DNA of 64,000 nucleotides. Origin: Rhodospirillaceae bacterium UBA6219 (GTDB taxonomy: Bacteria; Pseudomonadota; Alphaproteobacteria; Rhodospirillales; Magnetospirillaceae). Within the stretch, counting starts at the first letter, position 1. Each line of letters begins with the position of its first letter. Below, one piece after another: positions 15,971 to 24,230 of the stretch. The DNA is taken from the NCBI GenBank assembly GCA_002435715.1, contig DISD01000103.1:62001-126000 (forward strand), given 5' to 3'. The position numbers and the translations under genes were made by a program. The notes under the pieces were generated by a model. The model saw nothing but the letters and a program-made list of their open reading frames with translations, was not told the DNA's origin and did no database searches.

Positions 15971-17406
15971 GGCGAGCTCCAGCTTGGTGCGGGCGCCGCG
16001 GCAAGGCATTGTCCGGGGAAGGTAAGGTCGCGAATGCACTCGTCGAGATCTGGCGATAGTGTCATCAATCGCTCCCATTTCGGCAATCCAGACGCTTGCG
16101 GCGGCAGGAATCCGTGTTTGCTCATCTCGTTGATCACGGCTACCGATTCGCGATAAACGCCAATGGCCACCTTGGAATCGTGATCATCCGCATAAAAACT
16201 GGGTTCGGGGCAATTCCGGCATTTCCGGAAAAAGAAATCGTTGGGATAACGCTGCAGGCTGCGGTCAATCACCAGCGACGGGACAGCCGAGGTGCCACGT
16301 CGGAACGCTTCCATGTAGCCAGGCCAGCGTTGGGCGACGAATTGGGCGCTGTAATGGTAACTGGGCTGGCTGTAGGTGATCAAAGCGAAGCCGGCTTGTT
16401 GGGCGATGCTTTGCATTACCTTCAGCCATGCATCGGTATCCTCGGTGGTGGTGTAATAGTGCTTTTTGTCGGTGGGCTCGAACAAATGACCTTTGACGGC
16501 GGCCGGCAAGGCATAGCTTTCGACGGTTTGGTCGAGCACCGTCTTCGTGATGTTGGCGCTTTTGCGATCCCGGAGTGTGTTCCACAAAGTCAGACGGATC
16601 AGCAGGTCGCGGCCAATGACCGCCGCGCTGTCGGTCATTGGCCGAACGATGGTGTTGGTCGTGAACCAGAAGGCATCCCAAATCCTGGCTTTGGTACTGA
16701 TCGCGCTATCCGGCGTTTGCGGAAACAAACGTTCGTGAAGGGTGGTCAGTTTTTCATTCCAGCCCATCCGCTCAAGGCTGAATCGTGAGCGCCAGTCTTG
16801 GCCATATTTGGCGACGGCATCGGCGTAGTAGGCGCTTTTTTCAACGCGTTTAAGGTAGGTGGAAATTTCTGATGATGCGCCAGGATAGCGTTGAGCCAAG
16901 TTCTCTAAGGCCAAAATCCCGTAAAAAACTTGATGGATCGAGAGCGGCGTATAGAAAGCCTCGCCATTGCCTTCAGGCGCGGCCATATAAATGATCGAAG
17001 CAAGATTTCCGGCATCAAGTGCGGTTTTGATAAATACGAATTTGTCAACAAAGCCAGCCGACGCCCGTGCCAAGGTATAAAAACGGTCGCTGGTGACGCC
17101 TCGATTACTCAATTCATAATTGATCATGCTACTCAACAATGTCGAGTTGTCACCGGATAGGATGTCGGTGGGCGTTTCTTGCCAGCCATTTTGTTGCTTG
17201 TTGCCTCCAACGTAACACGGGCCGATCACGACGTGACGCCGGACGTTCAGAATTTCGTGAACCCGCATCCGCTCCAGATCGTAATAATCGCCCATATGTT
17301 CGACGTCAGCGGACGAGCCGGCCAAAAGGTGCAGAGCCGTCCCGGCGCATATCACCCCTAGAAAAAAAGAGGCGGCTTTGACGATAATGGAGGGTGCACG
17401 AGGCAT
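15967..17406 (-). CDS. Membrane-anchored MBOAT partner protein, possible DltD-like role
   Basis: A 479-residue protein with one N-terminal hydrophobic anchor (about residues 7-29) and a large extracytoplasmic part. No family was firmly recognised. LSGDNSTLLSSMINYEL near residue 83 could be a degenerate SGNH GDS block. YADDHDSKVAIGVYRESVAVI near the C-terminus looks like the SGNH Asp-His block. Several tyrosine- and aromatic-rich segments lie between. Position, as first gene before the microprotein and DltB-like MBOAT, suggests it accepts the acyl group and passes it to the polymer, as DltD does. It is slightly longer than DltD (about 420). Confidence 0.5.
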   Translation of the reverse strand: MPRAPSIIVKAASFFLGVICAGTALHLLAGSSADVEHMGDYYDLERMRVHEILNVRRHVVIGPCYVGGNKQQNGWQETPTDILSGDNSTLLSSMINYELSNRGVTSDRFYTLARASAGFVDKFVFIKTALDAGNLASIIYMAAPEGNGEAFYTPLSIHQVFYGILALENLAQRYPGASSEISTYLKRVEKSAYYADAVAKYGQDWRSRFSLERMGWNEKLTTLHERLFPQTPDSAISTKARIWDAFWFTTNTIVRPMTDSAAVIGRDLLIRLTLWNTLRDRKSANITKTVLDQTVESYALPAAVKGHLFEPTDKKHYYTTTEDTDAWLKVMQSIAQQAGFALITYSQPSYHYSAQFVAQRWPGYMEAFRRGTSAVPSLVIDRSLQRYPNDFFFRKCRNCPEPSFYADDHDSKVAIGVYRESVAVINEMSKHGFLPPQASGLPKWERLMTLSPDLDECIRDLTFPGQCLAAAPAPSWSSP

Positions 17407-17491
17407 AGGGAACAGCTAGTCCGCGAATGGGCTGGGCTAAAGCCCTAAGCTTGCATGAATGGATGGCCGCATGCTATCAACGCGGCAAGTG

Positions 17492-17521
17492 TTGTCAAGA
17501 GAATTTGATATGCATTAAAAT
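17492..17521 (+). promoter_or_regulatory. Probable promoter of the carrier-protein/adenylation operon
   Basis: TTGTCA (17492-17497), an 18-base AT-rich spacer and TAAAAT (17516-17521) lie in the divergent gap, 30 bases before ATG 17551. The rest of the 144-base gap shows no other recognised element. Confidence 0.5.
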
Positions 17522-17550
17522 GGTTATGCGACAATTAAAGGCATGAAAAT

Positions 17551-18297
17551 ATGCTTGATGATATAAATAAAGTATGGAGAGATATTGAGGCTATTGCTTT
17601 TATTAAGCAGCATGGGTGTTGGAATGATTGCGGTGGTGGTCGTTGTTGCTCTAACAATATCCCAGAGTTAGACTTTAAGTTTATCCATAAAAACGGAACT
17701 AATATTATCTACATGGATGGTGAATGGAATTACCTTTCCCACCATGGCTTGGTTCCCTCATCGAGCATTCAAACCCACAGCCTGGATTTCGGTGGGCCGC
17801 AGCCATTGCGGATTCACCAGGCGCGGTGTTCGTTGCTTGGATTGTGTGAGGGTAAGCTGTCGAAGCCATTGCTGTGCCGGACTTATCCTTACGTTCCGCA
17901 GATGGATGAAGCCGGCAATTTGCTGGGCTTGCTTCCCGGCTCGATTTTCGATCTGACGGCACAAACCTTCGGCTTCGACTTGCCGTGTTCGGTCAGCAAA
18001 GGACGGCAGCAGACGCTGGAAGATTGGCGCGGCGACGCGGATATCATGGACATCTTCACTCACCCCAACGTGCATTTCACCTTGTTGGTGGCGCGTGCCT
18101 TTGCTGAATGTTACGTTTCCCGCCTGTCCAACGAAAATAGGCTGGCGGGTCTGCAGGGTGCCGCGTTCTGGCGGACATGGGAAATGTTGTACCTGCGTCG
18201 AAAATTCTTCGATGTTTCCGTTCTGAAGGATGCGGCGACGCGGGCATTCAAGGTCATCGAGGCCCGTCATCCCGGCTTTTTGAACGCGGAGAAATGA
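17551..18297 (+). CDS. Cysteine-rich YkgJ-like putative metal-binding protein
   Basis: A 248-residue soluble protein whose cysteines fall in the YkgJ-type (zinc/iron-chelating) pattern: C23, C27, C32, C33, then C93, C99 and C109 with the family-like LLCRTYPY. YkgJ proteins probably hold Fe-S or Zn; their reactions are mostly unknown. An AAAGG Shine-Dalgarno precedes ATG 17551. It starts the plus-strand set, and the carrier-protein gene follows three bases after its stop. The first 200 bases are visibly richer in A and T than the rest. Role in this module is unknown; a modifying step on the carrier-bound acyl group is one possibility. Confidence 0.6.
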   Translation: MLDDINKVWRDIEAIAFIKQHGCWNDCGGGRCCSNNIPELDFKFIHKNGTNIIYMDGEWNYLSHHGLVPSSSIQTHSLDFGGPQPLRIHQARCSLLGLCEGKLSKPLLCRTYPYVPQMDEAGNLLGLLPGSIFDLTAQTFGFDLPCSVSKGRQQTLEDWRGDADIMDIFTHPNVHFTLLVARAFAECYVSRLSNENRLAGLQGAAFWRTWEMLYLRRKFFDVSVLKDAATRAFKVIEARHPGFLNAEK

Positions 18298-18300
18298 AAT

Positions 18301-18537
18301 ATGAATCCCGAGGATTTCCTTCGCCTGGTGGGTGATCTGCTGAAAGTTTCCAACCTGACGGAAGATGCCGCCATGGGAGAGACTTCGGGCTGGGATTCCA
18401 TGCGTCATTTGGACATGATTTTCGCCCTTGAAGAAAAGTTGGGCGCTTCCATTCCCCCGGACATGATGGGTGAACTGGTCAGCTTCAAATCATTGTTGGC
18501 GTATTTTCAGCAGCACGGGGCTGTTGCGCATGGCTGA
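18301..18537 (+). CDS. Acyl/aminoacyl carrier protein (DltC-like)
   Basis: A 78-residue acidic four-helix carrier protein. The phosphopantetheine attachment serine is Ser33 in GWDSMRHL, and DltC proteins (about 80 residues) have the same simple layout. Helix 4 includes SFKSLLAYF. It should carry an aminoacyl thioester made by the adenylation enzyme whose gene overlaps its 3' end by eight bases. An ATG three bases after the upstream stop shows operon coupling. Confidence 0.88.
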   Translation: MNPEDFLRLVGDLLKVSNLTEDAAMGETSGWDSMRHLDMIFALEEKLGASIPPDMMGELVSFKSLLAYFQQHGAVAHG

Positions 18538-20152
18538 GCCTGCCTTAACGCAGGGGAGCTTGATCCATCAAGCCATATCGCATCATGCGCGACACCGGCC
18601 CCGTGCCACCGCCATTGATGCCGATGGCTTGGTTCTGACTTATGGTCAGCTGGACGAAAAGATGCACCGTCTGGGGGCCGAGCTTCTGGATGGTGGTTTG
18701 GACCGTGGTGCGCCGGTCCTGATGGTCATGGACAATGGCCTGGAAGCCTGTGTCGGCATGAGCGGCATTTTGCGTGCCGATGGTTGTTATGTGCCCATTT
18801 TGCCATCCCTTCCGGTGCTGCGCGCGGCGCAGGTCATCGCCCAGATCGTTCCGGCTTTTGTGCTGACCCTGACGCAACACCTGGAATATGTGGCGCACGC
18901 GGTTGCCGAGGCTGGATTGACCGCCCGTCCGGTGGTGATTGTTTTGGACGATGGGGTGGTTGCTGATCCGCAGCCGGCTTTCAGGGCGGTGGTGACGATG
19001 GCGCAATGGGATCGCGCCCGCCATTGTCCCGAACAGAAAAATATCGACGAGGACTTGGCGTATATTCTGTTCACCTCGGGGACGACCGGTCAGCCGAAAG
19101 GCGTGATGGTCAGCCATCGGAGCGTCGGCAATTTTCTGGGATGGGCGGCGCAATGCTTCGGCTATGGGCCGGATGACCGTTTTTCCAACCATTCCAGCAT
19201 CACCTTCGATTTGTCCGTTCTGGATATCTGGGGGGCGTTTCGTGTCGGCGGGACGGTTTGTCCGATCATCAAGGCGGCAGATCGGACATTTCCCGCCAAG
19301 TTCATTCGGGATCGCCGGATCACCGTGTGGTTTTCGGTCCCTGGCGTCATCACCATGTTGCGCAAGGCGCGGCAATTGTCGGCGGGTGCCTTAAATGGCA
19401 ATTTGCGCCTGGCCTTGTTCTGCGGCGAGGCCATGTCGGCCGGTGACGCCGCAGCGTGGCTGCAGACGCATCCTGATATCCCCATTTACAACCTTTACGG
19501 CCCCACCGAGGCGACAATCGCCTGCACTTATCATCAGGTCACGGCAGACAATTTTGACCCCCGGATGAATGTGCCCATCGGGCGGCCGGTAGCGGCGACC
19601 GAAATCGTCATCATGGGTGAAGACAACAAGCCGGTCGCAGCGGGAATAACCGGTCGTCTGACCATCGGGGGTGTTCAACTGGCCACAGGTTATTGGCGCC
19701 GACCGGATTTGACGGCAGCGGCCTTCCCGCTCAATCCCCTGAAGCCTGATATGAACGTGCATCTTTATGAGACTGGTGATTTGGCCCGCTTTGACGAACA
19801 GGGGGTGCTGCACTTCCTGGGGCGCCGTGACAGCCAGGTCAAGGTCATGGGGTTCCGTGTCGAGTTGGGTGACGTGGAAGCGACCCTGAATGCGTGTCCG
19901 GGCATTGAAGAAGCTGTTGCATTGTTTATCCCCGAGTCCCAGGAAATCGTGGCCATCGTCGGCGATTCGGACAAATCTGCGGATGATGGGGTCGTCTTGA
20001 CCCATTGCACCGATCACTTGCCGGGATACATGGTGCCCAAACGCATAGAGCGCTTCGCCCATCTGCCACGCAACGCTAATGGCAAACTGGACCGCGCTGC
20101 GGCCGCGGCCTTGCTGTTGACGAAAAATGGAGCCAAGGACGGCCAGGGATGA
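18530..20152 (+). CDS. Amino acid adenylation enzyme, DltA-like
   Basis: A 540-residue stand-alone adenylation domain that activates an amino (or carboxylic) acid and loads the carrier protein. Core motifs are YILFTSGTTGQPKG, FDLSVLDIW (Asp227), VWFSVPG, LFCGE (297-300, Cys298), YNLYGPTEAT, ETGDLARF, GRRDSQVKVMGFRVEL and NANGKLDR with the terminal Lys. Asp in FDLS and Cys in LFCGE match the D-alanine pocket residues of DltA, so D-alanine or a small amino acid is the best guess. ATG 18530 overlaps the carrier-protein gene and fits the family start. Confidence 0.85.
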   Translation: MAEPALTQGSLIHQAISHHARHRPRATAIDADGLVLTYGQLDEKMHRLGAELLDGGLDRGAPVLMVMDNGLEACVGMSGILRADGCYVPILPSLPVLRAAQVIAQIVPAFVLTLTQHLEYVAHAVAEAGLTARPVVIVLDDGVVADPQPAFRAVVTMAQWDRARHCPEQKNIDEDLAYILFTSGTTGQPKGVMVSHRSVGNFLGWAAQCFGYGPDDRFSNHSSITFDLSVLDIWGAFRVGGTVCPIIKAADRTFPAKFIRDRRITVWFSVPGVITMLRKARQLSAGALNGNLRLALFCGEAMSAGDAAAWLQTHPDIPIYNLYGPTEATIACTYHQVTADNFDPRMNVPIGRPVAATEIVIMGEDNKPVAAGITGRLTIGGVQLATGYWRRPDLTAAAFPLNPLKPDMNVHLYETGDLARFDEQGVLHFLGRRDSQVKVMGFRVELGDVEATLNACPGIEEAVALFIPESQEIVAIVGDSDKSADDGVVLTHCTDHLPGYMVPKRIERFAHLPRNANGKLDRAAAAALLLTKNGAKDGQG

Positions 20153-20202
20153 AACGGGCATTGCCCTGTTGACGCTGGCGTCTGGATGTTAGGGTGGAGT
20201 TG

Positions 20203-20952
20203 ATGAACTATTTCAGTGACGACGGTGTGAAGGCTTTGTTGGGCCGGGCGGCGGAATTGGCCCTATTATTCCCCTTGCGCGATTGGCGCGGCCAGCCGGG
20301 AATCATTTTGCGTCATGACGTGGATCTGGACGTTCAGGCTGCCTATGATTTTTCGCGCCTGCTGGCCGATATTGATATCCGCTCGACCTTCTTTTTCCTG
20401 GTCACCGCCGAAACCTACAACGTGAATTGCCTGCCCGCCCGGCGCATGTTGCGGCAGATGGCCGAGGACGACTTCGAGGTGGCGCTGCATTTCGACCCTC
20501 AGGTTTACCCGAAAGCCGATGAAGCGGCTTTGGCGCGGCATGCCCGCGACGAAGGTGACATTCTGGCCGATATCATCGGTCAGGGGGTCAATTCGGTCAG
20601 CCTGCACAATCCGTCGGTTCACGGCAGCTTCATGTTGCTGGACGGCTGGAACAACGCCTATGACCCGGCGATCTTTGCCCCCGACCGCTATTTGTCGGAT
20701 TCGCGCATGCAGTTCCGTTCCGACCCCATGGACTTCGTCGCCCAAGGCGCGTCACGCACCGTCCAGTTGCTGCTGCATCCGCTGCACTATACCCAGGACG
20801 GCGGGCGCTATCCGGTCCCCATGCTGAACTATCTGGAACGTCAGACCCGCATGGTCGATACCATGTTCCGGGTCAATTCCGAGTACCAGGAAAGGGTCGG
20901 TGATTCCTTGCTGGAATCCCTCTCCCAATCCCTGCCGCAGTGGAAGCTGTAA
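20203..20952 (+). CDS. Polysaccharide deacetylase-like (NodB-homology) protein
   Basis: A 249-residue protein with the NodB-fold metal motif RHDVD (37-41), STFFFLV, a second histidine block ALHFDP and a late LLLHPLHYT. These proteins remove acetyl groups from amino sugars. The usual HxxxH second motif is reduced to ALHFD, so activity is uncertain. AGGG eight bases before ATG 20203 supports this start over GTG 20194. It follows the adenylation gene by about 50 bases and precedes a GT2 gene by two, so the set may act on one glycan. Confidence 0.7.
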   Translation: MNYFSDDGVKALLGRAAELALLFPLRDWRGQPGIILRHDVDLDVQAAYDFSRLLADIDIRSTFFFLVTAETYNVNCLPARRMLRQMAEDDFEVALHFDPQVYPKADEAALARHARDEGDILADIIGQGVNSVSLHNPSVHGSFMLLDGWNNAYDPAIFAPDRYLSDSRMQFRSDPMDFVAQGASRTVQLLLHPLHYTQDGGRYPVPMLNYLERQTRMVDTMFRVNSEYQERVGDSLLESLSQSLPQWKL

Positions 20953-20954
20953 AG

Positions 20955-21908
20955 ATGAAATTGTCTATCGTCACCCCCGCCTATCGGGAAGCCCGCAACC
21001 TGCCGGTCATGTACGAGCGCTTGAAGGCGGTGTGCGATACTTTGGACATCGACTGGGAATGGGTGGTGGTGGACGACCATTCCCCCGACGACACCTTTGG
21101 CGTCATCCACGACTTGTCGGAACGTGACGAGCGGGTGCGCGGCATGCGCCTGGCCCGCAATTTCGGCAGCCATGCCGCCATTTCCTGCGGCTTGGCGGCA
21201 TCCTTGGGTGACGCGGCGGTGATCATGGCCGGCGATCTGCAGGACCCGCCGGAAACCTTGCCCGCCTTGCTGGAAAAATGGCGTGACGGTGCCCAGATCG
21301 TTTGGGCGGTGCGGAGCAAGCGCGAGGGCGAGACGGCGTCCACCTTGGCCTTTTCCCGGCTTTATTACTGGCTGATGCGTCATGTGGCCGGGCTGAAGGA
21401 CACTCCGGCCATGGGCGCCGACTTCTTCCTGATGGACCGGGTGGCGGTGGATGCTTTTGGCCAGTTCGGCGAACGCAATGTCAGCATCGTCGCCTTGGTG
21501 CAATGGATGGGGTTCCAGCAGGCCCATATCGAATACGTCAAGGAAGCCCGCCTGCACGGTGTGTCAGGCTGGAGCCTGTCGAAAAAGATCAAGCTGGTCA
21601 TCGATTCCATGACCTCGTTCTCGTACCTGCCCATCCGCGCCATGTCGGCCATCGGCGTTGGTGTGGCGTTGATCGGCTTCCTGTACGCCCTTTACGTCCT
21701 GCTGGCCGCCTTGGTGGAACGCTCGGTTCCCGGCTATCCGTCGCTGATGGTGGCGCTCTTGATCCTCAGCGGTTTGCAGATGGTCATGCTGGGGGTGCTG
21801 GGCGAATATATGTGGCGCAATTACGATGAATCGCGCCGCCGGCCGCGCTGGCTGGTGGAACGCGCCGCCGGCCGTCTGCCGCCATCGGGCAAGCCGCCTC
21901 AGGGCTGA
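20955..21908 (+). CDS. GT2 glycosyltransferase, polyprenyl-phosphate type with C-terminal membrane helices
   Basis: A 317-residue GT-A enzyme (DPM1/ArnC/GtrB-like). It starts KLSIVTPAYREA, has Asp-Asp near residue 40 (VVVDDHSPDD) and MAGDLQDPP near 95, and ends with two hydrophobic helices (about 228-290). Such enzymes move a sugar from a nucleotide to undecaprenyl phosphate for use on the outer face of the membrane. ATG 20955 lies two bases after the previous stop. The 3' end overlaps the convergent acyltransferase gene by ten bases. Confidence 0.88.
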   Translation: MKLSIVTPAYREARNLPVMYERLKAVCDTLDIDWEWVVVDDHSPDDTFGVIHDLSERDERVRGMRLARNFGSHAAISCGLAASLGDAAVIMAGDLQDPPETLPALLEKWRDGAQIVWAVRSKREGETASTLAFSRLYYWLMRHVAGLKDTPAMGADFFLMDRVAVDAFGQFGERNVSIVALVQWMGFQQAHIEYVKEARLHGVSGWSLSKKIKLVIDSMTSFSYLPIRAMSAIGVGVALIGFLYALYVLLAALVERSVPGYPSLMVALLILSGLQMVMLGVLGEYMWRNYDESRRRPRWLVERAAGRLPPSGKPPQG

Positions 21909-22405
21909 GGACGGGCCGGACAGCCCCAGGCCCGGCTTTCCGCCGGGATGGGGGTGTTGACCAGCGACATGGCGCCGATCACCGCCTTGTCGCCGATGGT
22001 GACTCCCTTCGACACCACGCTGTTGGGGCCGATATAGACCCCTGATCCGATGGTCACCGGCGCCTTGTCGATGGGATCGCTGCCCAGGCTGGTGCTGCGC
22101 CTGACCGTGTCGTGGGTGTAAATCTGCACACCGGCGCTGATGGAACACCAATCGCCGATGATCAGCGGGCCGCCACTGCCGTCCAAAATGCAGTTGGGAC
22201 CGATCCAGGTGTTTTCACCCACCCGAACGTCGCCCAGGATCAGCACGTTGTCGTAACACGACGATCCGGCGCCAAAGCCGTAATCACGGGCATTTTGCCA
22301 ACGGTCGGTCAGCAAATCACCCAGCGAGACCTTGCGGTTGTATTTCGACCGCATCTCGGTGGCCAAGCGCCGGATCAGGGATTGCAGGGCGCCGAGTGCG
22401 GCCAT
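21899..22405 (-). CDS. Hexapeptide-repeat acyltransferase (LbH)
   Basis: A 168-residue left-handed beta-helix acetyltransferase of the maltose/chloramphenicol O-acetyltransferase kind. The repeats run from about residue 55 to 150 (VGENTWIGPNCILDG, IGDWCSISAGVQIYTHD, IGSGVYIGPNSVV, IGDKAVIGAMSLV). TH in IYTHD is the likely catalytic histidine. It probably O-acetylates a glycan or nucleotide sugar. It follows the second LbH gene by three bases in a minus-strand set of three. Confidence 0.82.
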   Translation of the reverse strand: MAALGALQSLIRRLATEMRSKYNRKVSLGDLLTDRWQNARDYGFGAGSSCYDNVLILGDVRVGENTWIGPNCILDGSGGPLIIGDWCSISAGVQIYTHDTVRRSTSLGSDPIDKAPVTIGSGVYIGPNSVVSKGVTIGDKAVIGAMSLVNTPIPAESRAWGCPARPQP

Positions 22406-22408
22406 GGC

Positions 22409-22951
22409 TTAATCGGCCAATCTGTCGGCGGCGGGCGGCGGGCCGGCCATGTCCCAATCCAGCCGCTTGCCCGATTTGGTGACGTAATCCACCAGCTTGG
22501 CCGGGTTGCCCATGACCAAACCATGGGGGGGAATGTCCTTGGTCACCACGGCGCCGGCGGCGACCATGGAATAATCGCCCAAGGTGATGCCACAGCGGAT
22601 GGTGGCGTTGGCGCCGATGGAGGCGCCGTTGCCGACCCGGGTCTCGGTGATCTTCCAATCGGTATTGAAGGCGCGCGGCACCAGATCGTTGGTGAACACC
22701 GCGTTGGGGCCGACGAAGACGTCGTCGCCGATGGTGACGCCGTGATAGACCGACACGCCGTTCTGGATCTTGCAGCGGTCGCCGAGTACCGCGCCGATGT
22801 CGATATAGCAGGACTGGCCGATATTGCAGCCGGCGCCGATGGTGGACTTTTCACGCACCTTGGACCAATCCCAGATGCGGGTACCGGAACCGATGGCGGC
22901 GTCGTCATGGACCACGGCGCTGGCATGGACGAAGACGTTGTCGCGGCTCAT
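22409..22951 (-). CDS. wlbB: WbpD/WlbB-like UDP-amino-sugar N-acetyltransferase
   Basis: A 180-residue LbH acetyltransferase. Repeats cover residues about 10-150, with VSVYHGVTIGDDVFVGPNAVFTND and RAFNTDWKITETRVGNGASIGANATI, a pattern typical of WbpD/WlbB. Those enzymes acetylate the 3-amino group of UDP-GlcNAc3NA. The gene overlaps the aminotransferase gene by ATGA. With the adjacent aminotransferase (WbpE/WlbC-like) and the divergent Gfo/Idh dehydrogenase (WlbA-like) it forms most of the UDP-2,3-diacetamido-2,3-dideoxyglucuronate pathway. The WbpA dehydrogenase that would start it was not found. Confidence 0.85.
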   Translation of the reverse strand: MSRDNVFVHASAVVHDDAAIGSGTRIWDWSKVREKSTIGAGCNIGQSCYIDIGAVLGDRCKIQNGVSVYHGVTIGDDVFVGPNAVFTNDLVPRAFNTDWKITETRVGNGASIGANATIRCGITLGDYSMVAAGAVVTKDIPPHGLVMGNPAKLVDYVTKSGKRLDWDMAGPPPAADRLAD

Positions 22952-24102
22952 GCCTGGCTCTCCACCACCTGACGCACGGCGGCGACGATGCGGTCCTGGG
23001 TGGCTTCGTCCAGATAGGGATGCATGGGCAGGCTGAACACATGGCCCATCTTGTCCTCGGTCACCGCCATGCCGGCGGGGTCACGCGGGTAATGGGCATA
23101 AGGTCCCTGCAGGTGCAGCGGCGTCGGATAATAGACCCCGGTGGGCACGCCCAGCGCACCCAGGGCCTTGATCACCGCGTCGCGGTTGGCGGTGGTCACG
23201 GTGTATTGCGCCCACACCGAGGTGCCGCCCTTGATCACCACCGGGGTGTCAACCACCTCTGACAGCAGTTGGTTATAGCGCTGGGCAACGCGGTCGCGGG
23301 CTTCGATCTCGTCGGCGAAGATGGCCAGCTTTTCCAGCAGAACCGCCGCCTGCATGGTGTCCAGACGGCCGTTGAAGCCGATGCGGGCATGTTCATAACG
23401 GTCACGGCCCTGGCCGTGGTTGCGGATCGAGCGCAGCACCTCGATCAATTCGTCGTCATCGGTCAGCACCGCGCCGCCATCGCCATAGCAGCCCAGCGGC
23501 TTGGCCGGGAAAAAGCTGGTGGTGGTCATCTCGGCCAGGGCGCCCACGGCCTTGCCGTTCAACGAGGCGCCGAAGCTTTGCGCCGCATCGGCGATCATGG
23601 TCAGGCCATGGCGGGCGGCGATGGCGCCCAAGGCGGTGTAATCGGCGGGCTGGCCGAACAGATCGACGGGAATCACCGCCTTGGGGGTCAAGTCCTTGGG
23701 GCAGCCGGCAATGGCGCGTTCCAGGCTGGCCGGGTCCATGGTCAGCACGTCGGGCAGGATGTCGACGAAGACCGGGGTGGCGCCGACCAGGACGGCGGCT
23801 TCGGCGGTGGCGACAAAGGTGAAGGCGGGAACGAAGACGGCGTGGCCGGGGCCGATGCCCCGGGCCATCAACGCCAGAACCAGGGCGTCGGTGCCGCTGG
23901 CACAGGCCAAGGCGTGCTTGACCCCACCCCATTGCGCCAATTGCTTTTCCAATTCCAGGATTTCCGGCCCCATGACGAAGGCGCCGTGTTCCAGCACTTT
24001 CTTCAACGCCACTTCCACCTTGCCGGCGATGCGCAGGCGCTGGGTCTTAAGGTCGATGAACGGAATCGGAGCAGGGGCAGCAGTCACGACGATCATCCGC
24101 AT
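22948..24102 (-). CDS. wlbC: WbpE/WlbC-like DegT aminotransferase
   Basis: A 384-residue PLP aminotransferase that adds the 3-amino group to the 3-keto sugar nucleotide. IPFIDLKTQ opens the conserved part, CASGTDAL is at 67-74, ADAAQSFGAS is at 171-180, and the Schiff-base lysine is Lys201 in TSFFPAKPLGCYGDGG. Two ATGs (24102 and 24096) are equally possible; no Shine-Dalgarno favours either. It leads the minus-strand set and is divergent from the WlbA-like gene, 128 bases away. Confidence 0.87.
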   Translation of the reverse strand: MRMIVVTAAPAPIPFIDLKTQRLRIAGKVEVALKKVLEHGAFVMGPEILELEKQLAQWGGVKHALACASGTDALVLALMARGIGPGHAVFVPAFTFVATAEAAVLVGATPVFVDILPDVLTMDPASLERAIAGCPKDLTPKAVIPVDLFGQPADYTALGAIAARHGLTMIADAAQSFGASLNGKAVGALAEMTTTSFFPAKPLGCYGDGGAVLTDDDELIEVLRSIRNHGQGRDRYEHARIGFNGRLDTMQAAVLLEKLAIFADEIEARDRVAQRYNQLLSEVVDTPVVIKGGTSVWAQYTVTTANRDAVIKALGALGVPTGVYYPTPLHLQGPYAHYPRDPAGMAVTEDKMGHVFSLPMHPYLDEATQDRIVAAVRQVVESQA

Positions 24103-24230
24103 AAAGATTGGGAATGCCCGGTTTTATGGACCTTTTCCCCAAGCCGATCAAGGTTGAACGGCACGATCCTCCTTGACCCGTGGGCAAGGGGCATGAAACA
24201 AAGTCGCGTCTTGATCAGGAGGGCAGTCTG

